Shown here one piece after another: positions 14,254 through 21,683 of a stretch of 41,579 nucleotides of DNA. Both the position numbers and the translations under genes were made by a program. This DNA is from a virus, in IMG/VR virus record IMGVR_UViG_3300006805_000008, positions 1-41,579 of that record. One strand, given 5' to 3'. How positions within the stretch are numbered: the stretch's first letter is position 1; every line of letters begins with the position of its first letter. The notes beneath the pieces are model-generated. The model made no database searches and was not told the DNA's origin. It was given only the letters and a program-made list of their open reading frames with translations.

Positions 14254-15000
14254 TTAGACTCCCAGGAAATACGGCGCGACTTGAAGGGCGGTCCCAAGAA
14301 CCTGACCGAAGGGCGAATACCCGCTGCCCTGAACCGGCTGCGTTGCCTTGGTCGTGGCCCCGAGGTTTCCCCCGGCAAGCGACTGAGCAAGGGCGATCGC
14401 GTTCGCCGCCGAGTTCTGATCGAAGTTCCAGCGGTTGATCCCCTCGTTGATCTGGTCCTGAAGCTGGCCCTGGCGCTGCTGTCCGACGTTCAGCAATTGG
14501 TTGGCGTCGTAATAGTCCTGCTGGGCAAGGGCTGGGGCATACCTGGCGGCGGCGTCCTGGTATCCGCGCTCCTGAGCGTAGTTCTGATACCTCAACCCAC
14601 CGAGAGCCTCCGCAACAGCCGCGTCATGCGAGCCGGACCCATACCGCCCCGATGCGGCCTTGTTGGCGTTCACATCGTTCCTGGCCGAGCGAAGGACGGA
14701 ATCAAACCCGGGAGCCTCGGCGTTGACGTATTTGCCGGCGAGGACATCCCCGTAATAGCCCTTGGCCGAGTCAGTGAGCGGCGATCCAGCCTGCGCGCGT
14801 TGAGCGATCATGCTCCACGCGGAACCAGTCTCGGGGGAGACGGGCGCAACGGTTTCGCCGGGGTAGTACTGATAATTCAGACCGCCCGACTTGTACAGGT
14901 TCTCCGCGTCCTTGATGGTGGTATTCAGAAGCGGCTGCGACGGCTTGTAGGGCTCCGACGTGCTGGTCGTCTTCTGCGTCTTCGGCTCGTTATCGTCCAT
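14254..15000 (-). CDS. Ejection or tail-assembly protein, 248 aa
   Basis: N terminus polar; residues 105-165 hold A-A-S-G-R-Y-G-S-G-S-H then V-A-E-A-L-G-G-L-R-Y-Q-N-Y, which I know from podophage and other internal virion proteins. The C-terminal part is hydrophobic (L-A-Q-S-L-A-G-G and L-Q-V-A-P-Y-F-L). It probably belongs to the same ejectosome as the two genes downstream. Confidence 0.65.
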   Translation of the reverse strand: MDDNEPKTQKTTSTSEPYKPSQPLLNTTIKDAENLYKSGGLNYQYYPGETVAPVSPETGSAWSMIAQRAQAGSPLTDSAKGYYGDVLAGKYVNAEAPGFDSVLRSARNDVNANKAASGRYGSGSHDAAVAEALGGLRYQNYAQERGYQDAAARYAPALAQQDYYDANQLLNVGQQRQGQLQDQINEGINRWNFDQNSAANAIALAQSLAGGNLGATTKATQPVQGSGYSPFGQVLGTALQVAPYFLGV

Positions 15001-15400
15001 TTACCAGATCCTTCTCAAGCACCACGGCGCGTTCTTCATAGTCGGGGAAGAGCCGCCTCCAACCCTTCCGACCGACGATGCGCGCCTTGGCGCACCCCTG
15101 CTCAACCGCCCACTGTTCTACGTACCGACGAAAGTCCACCCACGAAGCCAGCTCCATGCCACCGCACAGATACAGCAAGCACACCTTTGCCCTTGGGCTT
15201 TGGGAGACTTCCGTAACCCCCGCCATAACCATCTTGCCTTGATCGTACGCGCACCACAGTTGCATCTGCGCGGACCTTAAGGCGCTGAGGACCGACGCGG
15301 CGGTACAATTCCCGTTTCGGTCTATTGCCTTCTGCAACAATGGTTGAGCTTCGCTCCAGTATCGATCCACCTCTACAGAACGGATGCCTAGGAAGTTCAC
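14990..15400 (-). CDS. GNAT-like protein in the structural operon, 136 aa
   Basis: Secondary-structure order and the segments V-C-L-L-Y-L-C-G-G-M-E (where acetyltransferases bind the CoA pyrophosphate), W-A-V-E-Q-G-C-A-K-A-R-I and G-R-K-G-W-R-R-L-F-P-D-Y match GNAT-fold proteins common between virion genes of phages. Whether it acetylates or only uses the fold structurally is unknown. It overlaps the ejection gene after it by eleven bases. Confidence 0.6.
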   Translation of the reverse strand: MNFLGIRSVEVDRYWSEAQPLLQKAIDRNGNCTAASVLSALRSAQMQLWCAYDQGKMVMAGVTEVSQSPRAKVCLLYLCGGMELASWVDFRRYVEQWAVEQGCAKARIVGRKGWRRLFPDYEERAVVLEKDLVNGR

Positions 15401-16020
15401 TTAACCGGGTTCTCTGTGGCCTTGATCCCGGTCTTCGACCCCCAGCGATAGAACGGGGAGTAAACCCCGTAGCTCGGCAGGCCGGGCGCGTTCACGCCAA
15501 GCCATTTGGTGTCAATCGTCTTCTGCGGGATGTAAGTAGCCGGTGCCGGAGCCTTTGCCGTCGCCGGCTTGGAAATGCTGTCCAGGTAGCTTTGATGCTG
15601 CTGGGCAGTGCCGAACTGACCATAGGGCGGCGGGGGAACCTGCCTGCCGGCGGACATGGCCCCCTGCCCCTGACCAGACATCGCCATGTTCTTGGAGTCG
15701 TAGCTGTAGCCCTTGGTAGTGCCCTGATAGCCGGTGTAGCCCATGCCCATGGCGTCAGACGCCATCGGGCCAAGGCCAATGCCGATCCCGGGAGCGGCGA
15801 GGCCCATCATGCTACCGATGCCGAGCTTGGCTAGGTTGCCCCACGACGCCTCATAGCTGGGCGTGTTGTACCCGGTGTAGCGCGACGACAGCTTGCCCTG
15901 CGGGCCGGTGTCGTTTCCCCCACCCTTCCCGCCGATGCCATACCCGCCACCGACAGCATCGACGTGGCCGCCCATCGGGCCGTCTTTGCCGCCCGAGTAT
16001 CCCCCTGGTTTGCCTGCCAT
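15397..16020 (-). CDS. Glycine-rich virion-operon protein, 207 aa
   Basis: First 40 residues are mostly glycine; the rest is rich in G, Y, P and S, with a hydrophobic patch L-A-A-P-G-I-G-I-G-L-G. No domain recognised. Its place between adaptor and ejection genes and its four-base overlap with the next gene suggest a virion or assembly part. Confidence 0.55.
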   Translation of the reverse strand: MAGKPGGYSGGKDGPMGGHVDAVGGGYGIGGKGGGNDTGPQGKLSSRYTGYNTPSYEASWGNLAKLGIGSMMGLAAPGIGIGLGPMASDAMGMGYTGYQGTTKGYSYDSKNMAMSGQGQGAMSAGRQVPPPPYGQFGTAQQHQSYLDSISKPATAKAPAPATYIPQKTIDTKWLGVNAPGLPSYGVYSPFYRWGSKTGIKATENPVK

Positions 16021-16023
16021 GGC

Positions 16024-16347
16024 CTACCCCTTCACCGTGTATCTGAAAGTCCGGTCAACCTGCGCGTTGTTCGCGTGGTTGATTGTCACAGACCCCTTTG
16101 TCGGGGTGCTGAAATACGTTGTCCCAAGAGCCGCCGCCGCGTTGCTCGTCATGGGCATGTCGAGCGATACAACGCTGTTCGGCGTGATCAGCTCATCCGC
16201 AAGCGTCGTGGTCGCGGAGTTCGCGGTAAGCGTCACTTCTCCGCAGATGTTCTGCTTGCCGAGAAGGGCGTTGTTGATGATCTCGATTGCCTCCTGACCC
16301 CAGGCAATCCCATAGTCGAGGATCGGGAAGATTCTGCGGACGGTCAC
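16024..16347 (-). CDS. Small virion protein, 107 aa
   Basis: Beta-rich protein with A-N-S-A-T-T-T (42-48), V-S-L-D-M-P-M-T-S-N-A-A-A (60-72) and the ending I-N-H-A-N-N-A-Q-V-D-R-T-F-R-Y. This pattern recurs in small phage structural proteins near head-closure genes. Likely a decoration or minor tail protein. Confidence 0.65.
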   Translation of the reverse strand: MTVRRIFPILDYGIAWGQEAIEIINNALLGKQNICGEVTLTANSATTTLADELITPNSVVSLDMPMTSNAAAALGTTYFSTPTKGSVTINHANNAQVDRTFRYTVKG

Positions 16348-17807
16348 AGTATCCCGCTCCGCTCCGCCTCAAGATCCACCCCGAGGCAGTCGGTCCAGGT
16401 AGACCCGGAGGGAACAATGATGCGCGCCCTGTGGAAGCGATAGTTGGACTGCGACGGCGTGGGGCATCTTCCCGAGGAACGCATGGCAACCGCGCTCCCC
16501 CACGTCACCGAATCCTCTATGCGGTTTCTGCCGCCAATCGTGATGGTCGGAGTTCCACCCGTCACATGAGGACGGATAGACCTTACCTTTGCCTTCCTGC
16601 CGGGGATCAACTGACCCTCGATTGTGTCAACCGACGCTTCCAGGTTCGCCCCGTTGAAGAAAGCCAGCTTTTTGTCAGTGTAGAACGCCGCCAGGACTTC
16701 CTTTGGAGATCCGGAGAGAAGATTGCTGTCCAGGGAAATCGGCATTGTGTCGAGGTTGGAATACGGCAGGTTGTCGAGGGTGTAACCGACGTTCGTCCGT
16801 GCCCTGTACAGATAATCGAGCGAGACGGAAGCCCGCGACCATCGCTTGATGTCGAAGTTGTAGAACAGCAACGTATCCGGCGTGCCGTCCGTGCTGTCCG
16901 TCGATGGATAGGCGACGATGTAGAGCTTGCGAACCGGATCAACCACGGCCACGATGCGATAGAGGTAATCCTGGTTCACGTTGTTCCAGAAATACGAATC
17001 CACCTTCTGCGTGCCGATTGGGATGATCGATTCCCCGGCGACCATGTAAAAGCCGTCATAGGCGAGGAAGAAGTTCACCCCTTGCCATGAGGCAATCGAC
17101 CCCTCCGCCGCACACCCACGATCAACCGAGATCGGGCGGAACTTCCAGATGTCTCCGGTGCCGACAAACGTCCCGACATGAATCTGCGTTTCGCAGAACA
17201 CCGTCATGGACGTTCCGATTGCGGACCCGCCCATCACCCGGCCACCGTCCGGGAACTCCTGCTCATCGGACAGGTCAACGCCGACAGTCCAGCCCTCGGT
17301 ATCTCCGATGGCGGACCACTGAATCGTGTTCAGCTTGCTTGCCAGCCTGCCCAAAACCACGAACTCAAGAGCCGTCCAGCAGAACCGCGCGACGGGCGGA
17401 GAGCCGGCAAGGGCGGCAAAGTCGGTGGATGTGCCGATGTCATAGTACTGCACCGCATCGGTTCCGTTCACGGCGATGATGCGATTGCCGTACTGCGTCA
17501 TATCCCACATATCGTCCGATTGGACGCTGTAGTCTCCCCCAGATGCGCGGGTGACGTTCCCCCATGCGGAGACGCCATCCCACTCATACAAGTCGTTCGC
17601 ATCCCCGGCGAAGTTCTTGATGGTGCCGGTGCGGCCACGGAATGACCCCGCCCCCTGGCAGCGAAGGGTCAGGGCGTCCCCCGTGGACACCAAGGCCGGA
17701 AGGGGACCGTAGCTCAGCAGGGACTTCGGGACGACGTTGTTGACATAGGTGGTGACGCCCGATTCCAGCGATGGAAGATCGGGGGCGAACTCCGCTACCT
17801 TCAGCAT
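16344..17807 (-). CDS. P22 gp10-like head-closure/DNA-stabilisation protein, 487 aa
   Basis: All-beta protein with repeated blade-like motifs (Y-G-N-R-I-I-A-V-N-G, F-V-V-L-G-R-L, F-F-L-A-Y-D-G-F-Y, L-Y-I-V-A-Y-P). Length is close to P22 gp10 (472 residues), which forms the hexameric lower ring of the tail hub and closes the head after packaging. It directly follows the gp4-like adaptor gene, as in P22. The stop overlaps the next start. Confidence 0.75.
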   Translation of the reverse strand: MLKVAEFAPDLPSLESGVTTYVNNVVPKSLLSYGPLPALVSTGDALTLRCQGAGSFRGRTGTIKNFAGDANDLYEWDGVSAWGNVTRASGGDYSVQSDDMWDMTQYGNRIIAVNGTDAVQYYDIGTSTDFAALAGSPPVARFCWTALEFVVLGRLASKLNTIQWSAIGDTEGWTVGVDLSDEQEFPDGGRVMGGSAIGTSMTVFCETQIHVGTFVGTGDIWKFRPISVDRGCAAEGSIASWQGVNFFLAYDGFYMVAGESIIPIGTQKVDSYFWNNVNQDYLYRIVAVVDPVRKLYIVAYPSTDSTDGTPDTLLFYNFDIKRWSRASVSLDYLYRARTNVGYTLDNLPYSNLDTMPISLDSNLLSGSPKEVLAAFYTDKKLAFFNGANLEASVDTIEGQLIPGRKAKVRSIRPHVTGGTPTITIGGRNRIEDSVTWGSAVAMRSSGRCPTPSQSNYRFHRARIIVPSGSTWTDCLGVDLEAERSGIL

Positions 17808-18460
17808 CAGTCGTAACGAATGTCGAAGTTAGGGGTGGAGGGGAGATCGACCTTCAGGGTTCGGTTAGAACGGCGGCGGCGGGTTTCGGCTTGAAGCTCG
17901 TTCAGCTCCCGCGACTCAACCAACATCAACCTGTCCGCAAGGTCGTAATTCCAGAGCTTGTGCGTGCAGAGTTCCCACTTGGCGCGGGCGCGGATCAACG
18001 CTTCCGCATCGGTCGTCCATGAATTGCTATCCGCATCCGCAGAAAGCGCGGTCAGGCGATACTGATACGCCATCGTGACTGTGTAGACCTGATCCGGGAT
18101 GGGATAGAGGCGGATCTGAGAATTGAAGTAGGCGAAGTGCTTTGGAAGGCCAGTCACCGAGCCATTCTGACAGGCATCGATCATTTCCATCGTGGCGGAA
18201 TACATCGGGCTTTTGTAACTGCTCTCCGTCACAACCATGCTGTCAATGGTCACGAGGTTCGGAATATCTGAATTGGCAAGCGAGCCGTAGTATTCCTGGT
18301 CCCCCACGGTCGCGAACGTGCCGGTCTTCTCGTTGAACCAGAACCGCTTGCGCTCATAGAACTTGATGGCCGTCTGGATGGCCGCGTTCACGGTCGCGTC
18401 GGACAGGCTTTCGTCAAGCTCATCGTTGATGCGAGTGCGAAGGGTTACGTAGGTGGTCAT
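17807..18460 (-). CDS. P22 gp4-like head-tail adaptor, 217 aa
   Basis: Starts M-T-T-Y-V-T-L-R-T-R-I-N-D-E-L and continues A-I-Q-T-A-I-K-F-Y-E-R-K-R-F-W-F, the usual opening of P22-like tail accessory factors (gp4), which bind the portal ring and recruit gp10. Later L-Y-P-I-P (110s) and E-A-L-I-R-A-R-A-K-W-E are also typical. P22 gp4 itself has muramidase activity reported; I see no clear catalytic motif here. Confidence 0.8.
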   Translation of the reverse strand: MTTYVTLRTRINDELDESLSDATVNAAIQTAIKFYERKRFWFNEKTGTFATVGDQEYYGSLANSDIPNLVTIDSMVVTESSYKSPMYSATMEMIDACQNGSVTGLPKHFAYFNSQIRLYPIPDQVYTVTMAYQYRLTALSADADSNSWTTDAEALIRARAKWELCTHKLWNYDLADRLMLVESRELNELQAETRRRRSNRTLKVDLPSTPNFDIRYD

Positions 18461-18621
18461 GCTGTCCCCTTCGGCGCGGCATAGGTCAGATAGGCGATCG
18501 TCAGGTAGTCGGGCTTCCAGGCGCGGGCTGTTTCGTTGCCCAGCACGTCATAGAGGGGAAACATCTTCGGCGCTTCGTCCGCCTTGGGCTGCTTGCGGAA
18601 TCGGCTTAGCAATGTCTTCAT
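18457..18621 (-). CDS. Small structural-operon protein, 54 aa
   Basis: Linked on both sides by ATGA overlaps, which strongly supports translation. Sequence is basic at the start (L-L-S-R-F-R-K-Q) and ends P-D-Y-L-T-I-A-Y-L-T-Y-A. No family recognised. Confidence 0.7.
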   Translation of the reverse strand: MKTLLSRFRKQPKADEAPKMFPLYDVLGNETARAWKPDYLTIAYLTYAAPKGTA

Positions 18622-19358
18622 TGCTTCCCTGCGTCCATGAGCGCCCGCACATTGTCAGGCGCGTTGTCCCACTCAACCAATTCCCACTCTCCACCGGAGG
18701 CGATCAGCGCCCCCAGCAACCCACCGGAGCAATTCACGTAGACGCCCGGCGTGGTCATGCGGAAGATCGATGACATTTCCTCGGCCTGGATCAGCATTTG
18801 AGGATTTGTGCGGAACGTCTCTCCGTTCGCGCGCACAACCATCAAGTTGGGCTGGGGAATGTCCTCGTTCGCGTGCGTCGTCTCGGCGTAGCAGCTTTCG
18901 CAGCCATACAGCCGGATCTTGGGAAACCCCAGGTAGGCCCCGATCACCATTGCCACGGTCGCGGCGGTCGAACCGAGGTTGCTCTTGTCTTCGTCCAGCA
19001 ACCGCACATCGGCGGATTTCAGCGCATCAAACATCGCCGGATCGCATTGCGAGGCGACGTAAGCCTTCTTGACCCCTCGCGTATATTCCGGGCTTGCAAG
19101 CCTCGGGTTCGGGTCAACCATCATCATGGTTGCCTCTATGCCGTTGTCGCGACACCATGCCCAAGCCGTTCCGCAGGCAAGATTGTGTTCCGAGCCTTGA
19201 AGAAATCGAACGTGACCGGCCACCGAGGGACCGCGACCGATCACGTTCAGTGCCCAGCGCGACACCCCCGGAAGCCCGAGGGTGCGCGCGTGGGAAACAT
19301 TCTCCGCCAACTTCTCGTCCGAAACGCTCGTCCGAGAGATGGTGAAGTCAACCCGCAT
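18618..19358 (-). CDS. DUF115-like Rossmann protein in virion operon, 246 aa
   Basis: Contains N-V-I-G-R-G-P-S (40s), A-C-G-T-A-W-A-W-C, M-M-V-D-P-N-P (79-85), Y-V-A-S-Q-C-D-P-A-M-F-D (100-111) and S-T-A-A-T-V-A-M-V-I-G-A-Y-L-G-F-P-K-I-R-L-Y-G (about 128-150). This order fits DUF115/MptE-like proteins, related to sugar- and pterin-phosphate enzymes. Genes of this type occur in several phages beside coat genes, with no established role. It may modify virion or host glycans; that is speculation. Confidence 0.6.
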   Translation of the reverse strand: MRVDFTISRTSVSDEKLAENVSHARTLGLPGVSRWALNVIGRGPSVAGHVRFLQGSEHNLACGTAWAWCRDNGIEATMMMVDPNPRLASPEYTRGVKKAYVASQCDPAMFDALKSADVRLLDEDKSNLGSTAATVAMVIGAYLGFPKIRLYGCESCYAETTHANEDIPQPNLMVVRANGETFRTNPQMLIQAEEMSSIFRMTTPGVYVNCSGGLLGALIASGGEWELVEWDNAPDNVRALMDAGKQ

Positions 19359-19564
19359 TACGAAGCGGCGCAGAGTCCGATGTTGCGCAGCAGCGTAGTG
19401 ATGGCGTTGATGCGGGTCTTCATCGAAGCCGCAGTGGAGCCGGTCGTGGAAATCACCGCGACCTGGGCAATCGGCGTCTTCCCGTAGAACCCAACGAGGT
19501 CAGAAGCGGACTGACCAAGCTGGGTGCCGTCGGGATTGCCGTCAGAGAGTTGCTTTACAGCCAT
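19358..19564 (-). CDS. Small head-associated protein, 68 aa
   Basis: N-terminal half D-G-N-P-D-G-T-Q-L-G-Q-S-A-S-D-L-V-G-F-Y-G is a motif I know from small proteins encoded right after phage coat genes; the C-terminal half is a helix (I-N-A-I-T-T-L-L-R-N-I-G). AAGGAGAAAC stands before the ATG. Likely a head decoration protein. Confidence 0.7.
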   Translation of the reverse strand: MAVKQLSDGNPDGTQLGQSASDLVGFYGKTPIAQVAVISTTGSTAASMKTRINAITTLLRNIGLCAAS

Positions 19565-19576
19565 TGTCGTTTCTCC

Positions 19577-20713
19577 TTACGCGTCGGTGCGGCTGCAAAC
19601 GCGCACCGCCAGCTCGGGGCGAAGCACCTTGTAGCCGTAGAGGATGTCGATACGCATCGGCATCTGGTCGTTGTTGATGTCGTACTGGCGCACGACACGC
19701 ATCGAAATGCCGTCCACCACCTTGCGGGACTTGAAGTCCACGCCGTCCGGCATGATCAGGTCCGCCGTTGCGAACGTGGCGAAGTCCGGGTGATAAGCCA
19801 GGCCCTCGTCATAGTTCTTGGAGGCGGTGGTGCCCATCGTGATGCTCGCCGTGGCCGACGTGCTGGTGACAGTCACGTTCTGACGCGGGCCGGCCAGGAT
19901 GATGGACGGGCTGATCGACCAGGAGCCAGCACCCGAGGCGGTCGCGGCAGTCACGATGAACTGTTGCAACTCTCCGGTGTTGGCCTTGGTCTCCGGGTTG
20001 ACGCGGTAGACGTTGGCGATGGTGAACACGTCGCCATCCGCCAGCGCGCCCGAGCCCGAGGCCACGGTGATCGAAGTCACCGGGGTCGAGGAGTTCGGCC
20101 ACGCAGAGGTGCGGGTGTCGGTCGTGTACGAACCGTTGCCAGCGCCCTGGGTGTGACGGGTCCAAGTGGCGTTCTCGTAGAAGTCAAAGCCAGCCGTGCG
20201 GCCAACCATGCCTTCCAGATACTGCTCCTTGATCTCCGCCGAGGAGTGGAACAGCGCCTTGCCGTCCTTGATGATGTCCTGGGTCTGACGGGGCTGGAGG
20301 TTGGCCTTCCAGCTACCGCGCGGAACCAGGTTGTCAACGAGGACGCGACGCGCCTTGCCGATGGTTTCCAGGTCCAACGCCGCAGTCGCGGTGCCGGGGA
20401 ACACCTGGTTGTAGATGTCCAGCTTCATGGACATCGCATCGGCTTCGATGTTGGCCGCCAGCACCTTGGCAGCCGGGACGATGTAACGCTCCGAGAAGCG
20501 GTCAATCGAGAGGGTCAGTTCCGAGGAGTCGAACACCATGTCCACACCCTTCTGGGTGCTGACGGTCAGGGTTTCGTACTTCTCGTCCTGGTGCTGAACG
20601 TCCAACACCTTGCCAGTGCGGACGGTGTACTGGTTGGGCTTGCGGATGCGGAGGCTGGAGCCGATCTTGGCACCTTCCTTCGCAAACGAGGGGTCGTACT
20701 GCTTGTTGATGGT
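19577..20713 (-). CDS. Major coat protein, exon 2 (residues 28-405)
   Basis: Begins at 20713 with Thr (T-I-N-K-Q-Y-D), directly after the intron. Then A-K-I-G-S-S-L-R-I-R-K-P-N-Q-Y, D-M-V-F-D-S-S-E-L-T-L-S-I-D-R-F-S and V-P-A-A-K-V-L-A-A-N-I-E-A-D follow the P22-type coat family (HK97 fold with inserted domain). The whole protein is 405 residues, near the usual 400-430. It forms the icosahedral shell around the scaffold. The part from 20608 can be read without splicing from an internal GTG but would lack the first 62 residues of the fold. Confidence 0.9.
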   Translation of the reverse strand, partial: TINKQYDPSFAKEGAKIGSSLRIRKPNQYTVRTGKVLDVQHQDEKYETLTVSTQKGVDMVFDSSELTLSIDRFSERYIVPAAKVLAANIEADAMSMKLDIYNQVFPGTATAALDLETIGKARRVLVDNLVPRGSWKANLQPRQTQDIIKDGKALFHSSAEIKEQYLEGMVGRTAGFDFYENATWTRHTQGAGNGSYTTDTRTSAWPNSSTPVTSITVASGSGALADGDVFTIANVYRVNPETKANTGELQQFIVTAATASGAGSWSISPSIILAGPRQNVTVTSTSATASITMGTTASKNYDEGLAYHPDFATFATADLIMPDGVDFKSRKVVDGISMRVVRQYDINNDQMPMRIDILYGYKVLRPELAVRVCSRTDA

Positions 20714-21545
20714 CCTTGTGTTCGCCGTGGATCGCTAAGCCACGACCGCCCTTGCGGGCTGCTGCACCTCACGATGCAGAGCAGACTATATCATCACCCA
20801 ATATGGGTGCGTTGCGCTTCGGGCCGCTTGGCCCTACTCCCCTGCGGGATAGTCGTTACACCTTCTTTGTGGGGACAAACGCCATTGTTATTGCGCTTGC
20901 CCCATTGGCAGTTCATGCAGAGAACCTGAAACCCACTCGGGAAACCCTCTCGTATCAACCAACGGTGCATCTTCTCGCCCGTCGTGTGACCGTGTGCCCT
21001 ACGGTGCGCAGCACCATCGTTGTTCACATGGTCGATACTGAGAAATCTCCGCTCATCTTCGCCGCAGCAATTGCAACGATAGCCGCCGTAGGCATTGTAG
21101 ACGACATCGCGGACGCTGTTGCGAGCCGCAAGGTTCCTTGCGTTGTCTCGCGCTCGAAAGGCCGCAAGGGCATCCGGGGTCATACGGGCAATTCTAAGAG
21201 CCCGCGCCTTATTGGCGTTCGCGTTGACCAGAGCGCGGTGAGCCCGCCACTCTTCCTCGGTCATCGCTGCCTTCTTCGCCCGAGCGACCTCGCGCTGTCT
21301 CGCGTTTCGGCACTCGTTGCAAGAGTAATCGACCGCCCTTCTCGGGAAGTCGGCTACGGTTTTAGTCACTCCGCATTTTCTGCACGTGGGATTGGCCTGA
21401 AGCCTCTCCCACCTCAAAGCTTGGCTCGGGATTGTCTTGCTCACTGACTACCGCCGGTTGATTCGCCCCGGCAATCAATGTACGAGATTTCCCCCGAATT
21501 CACAACGTTTTCGATGCGCCTTTCGACGCAAAGCGGCTGAGGTTA
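20714..21545 (-). ncRNA. Group I self-splicing intron in the coat gene
   Basis: 832 nt between GGT (Gly27) and ACC (Thr28). Core elements on the minus strand: U-G pair and IGS GCCG (+21534-21537) opposite exon CGGU; P2 hairpin with GAAA loop (21516-21529); P4 strands CGGGGG (21491-21496) and CCCGAG (21425-21430); P7 strands GACUAU (20849-20854) and AUAGUC (20784-20789) in classic R and S contexts (ACGACUAUCCC; GAUGAUAUAGUC); P9-type hairpins with GUGA (20762-20779) and GCAA loops (20748-20759) and a further stem (20726-20744); terminal G at 20714. The start UUAACC and IGS spacing look like T4 td. Most like subgroup IA. It removes itself with a guanosine cofactor to restore the coat frame. Confidence 0.92.
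20794..21444 (-). CDS. Intron-encoded HNH homing endonuclease, 216 aa
   Basis: GTG start lies between the P4 strands and the TGA lies just before S, so the reading frame covers P4 3', P6-like and P7 5' RNA. N-terminal zinc finger (C21-x2-C24, C42-x2-C45), helical linker, then HNH domain: C124-x2-C127, S-I-D-H-V-N-N-D with His139, and L-C-M-N-C (176, 179) W-G-K-R. The C-terminal V-T-T-I-P-Q-G-S is the translation of the P7 R element, an ending known for phage intron nucleases. It would cut intronless coat genes near codon 27 and drive intron homing. Confidence 0.9.
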   Translation of the reverse strand: MSKTIPSQALRWERLQANPTCRKCGVTKTVADFPRRAVDYSCNECRNARQREVARAKKAAMTEEEWRAHRALVNANANKARALRIARMTPDALAAFRARDNARNLAARNSVRDVVYNAYGGYRCNCCGEDERRFLSIDHVNNDGAAHRRAHGHTTGEKMHRWLIREGFPSGFQVLCMNCQWGKRNNNGVCPHKEGVTTIPQGSRAKRPEAQRTHIG

Positions 21546-21626
21546 ACCGATGAAATTGCACTCCTGATGCAGGACGCGCAGGGTTTCAGCGGTCAGCTCA
21601 TCAACAGTGATGAGTGAGTTCGCCAT
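21546..21626 (-). CDS. Major coat protein, exon 1 (residues 1-27)
   Basis: ATG at 21626, then 27 codons: M-A-N-S-L-I-T-V-D-E-L-T, T-L-R-V-L-H-Q, N-F-I-G. This is the normal N terminus of P22-like coat proteins; it ends at GGT in phase 0, followed in the unspliced reading by a TAA at once, so unspliced message makes only a 27-residue peptide. A weak GGAAAC ribosome site precedes the ATG, after the AGTCCCTTAGA motif. Confidence 0.9.
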
Positions 21627-21640
21627 TTTAAGTTTCCATC

Positions 21641-21669
21641 TAAGGGACTAGCGCGCCATCACGGCGGGC
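21641..21669 (-). promoter_or_regulatory. Coat leader: hairpin plus AGTCCCTTAGA motif
   Basis: On the minus strand GCCCGCC-GTGAT-GGCGCGC (hairpin with one C-C mismatch, + 21651-21669) then T and AGTCCCTTA, 15 bases before the coat ATG. The element at 22581-22610 has the same loop, mismatch and motif. Function unknown; processing site, promoter or translational control. Confidence 0.7.
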
Positions 21670-21683
21670 CATGTCGGTTGGGG

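Noticed and set aside
20608-20713. Reading the coat gene as starting at an internal GTG near 20608
   Set aside because: This would delete the conserved N terminus, which is present both upstream in frame to 20713 and in exon 1 beyond the intron.
19550-20929. 459-codon plus-strand open frame over the coat gene
   Set aside because: Antisense of the coat exon 2 and the 3' part of the intron; composition and family match support the minus strand only.
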